Position numbers and translations under genes: made by a program
NCBI RefSeq assembly: GCF_024713945.1
Contig: NC_134684.1
Coordinates: 4,285,001-4,349,000 of the forward strand
DNA: 64,000 nt
DNA from: Dermatophagoides farinae
Lineage: Eukaryota > Arthropoda > Arachnida > Sarcoptiformes > Pyroglyphidae
Direction: 5' to 3'
Part shown: positions 63,674 through 64,000 of the stretch, in pieces
How positions within the stretch are numbered: position 1 is the first letter of the stretch
Layout: every line of letters begins with the position of its first letter
The notes under the pieces: model-generated
Databases searched by the model: none
Seen by the model: only the letters and a program-made list of their open reading frames with translations
What the model was told of the DNA's origin: nothing

Positions 63674-64000
63674 ATGTCCGTTATCATCATAAAACGTTGG
63701 CTAAGTTATAGTCGAAATTGTATTGTAAATTTGTACCTAGAACGATCGCAACAACCCAACTACTGCCTTGTATTATTATCAAAAATCCACGGATTCTCAT
63801 TGACATATAGATTTTTTAATAATTGTAAAATGTATGATTGGAACAATTTACCACGACCAAATGTGATATTCGTACTTGGTGGTCCAGGTGCCGGTAAAGG
63901 TACCCAATGCAGTTTGATTAGTAAGGTAATGCAACAAATGTGATGATATAAACCGAATAAAACCAGTCTTGCCCTATTTTTTATCATTAGAAATTTGGCC
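63674..64000 (+). CDS. CMPK1: UMP-CMP kinase, 5' part (cut by window edge)
   Basis: Exon 1 spans 63674-63925 and ends at a GTAATG donor. A TTATCATTAG acceptor ends at 63990, and exon 2 begins 63991 (KFG...) and leaves the window. UMP-CMP kinase phosphorylates UMP, CMP and dCMP with ATP. The P-loop GGPGAGKGT is at residues 69-77 in NVIFVLGGPGAGKGTQC. The phrase FVLGGPGAGKGTQC followed by a helix ending in KKFG is typical of UMP-CMP rather than adenylate kinase. The first 52 residues are basic and Ser/Asn-containing with almost no acid; they look like a mitochondrial presequence. A second ATG at 63830 (MYDWNNLPRPN) would give the plain cytosolic form. A TATCGATA palindrome lies upstream. Confidence 0.8.

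Overview
This is a window from a compact, AT-rich arthropod nuclear genome. Introns with GT-AG ends are mostly about 50-75 nt, and CAT/GAT trinucleotide and CA/GA dinucleotide tracts are everywhere. The gene content is animal: FMR1, SLC25A46, a Cys-loop receptor, cuticle-type ZP proteins and multi-copy carboxylesterases. A mite, for example an astigmatid such as a dust or itch mite, fits best; this is inference from gene style, not a match. I rebuilt exon-intron models by hand from reading frame, splice signals and family knowledge. I recognise no rRNA, tRNA, CRISPR array or transposon.

Layout. 0.1-9.1 kb is dense: SLC25A46 (+) runs tail-to-tail into an SRFBP1/BUD22 homologue (-). Two tandem type-B carboxylesterases (-) and an NHA-type Na+/H+ antiporter (-) follow. 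9.1-13.8 kb is non-coding. An alkaline ceramidase (+) and a short FMR1-family gene (-) converge at 14.7-15.3 kb. From 16.9 to 33.4 kb there is a 16.5 kb gene-poor, microsatellite-rich stretch.

33.4-55.3 kb holds two paralogous genes for PAN-PAN-PAN-ZP transmembrane proteins in inverted, tail-to-tail orientation, with NudC (-) lying between their 3' ends. Their exon phases match throughout and several exon lengths are identical. The + copy has a 6.6 kb first intron.

57-64 kb is dense again: a secreted or membrane Ig-like protein (-), V-ATPase proteolipid c'' (-) head-to-head with SUMO E1 subunit SAE1/Aos1 (+), a divergent Cys-loop channel subunit (+), and the first exon(s) of a UMP-CMP kinase (+) cut by the window edge.

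The genes do not form one pathway. They are a mixture of housekeeping genes (mitochondrial dynamics, ribosome biogenesis, proton pumping, SUMO activation, nuclear migration, nucleotide metabolism) and arthropod-style secreted, cuticular or neural genes. The most unusual items are the FMR1 protein with a KH2 domain lacking its GxxG loop and no clear RGG box, the inverted PAN-ZP pair around NudC, the Cys-loop subunit with atypical pore and ligand motifs, and a 14-bp hairpin in the gene desert.
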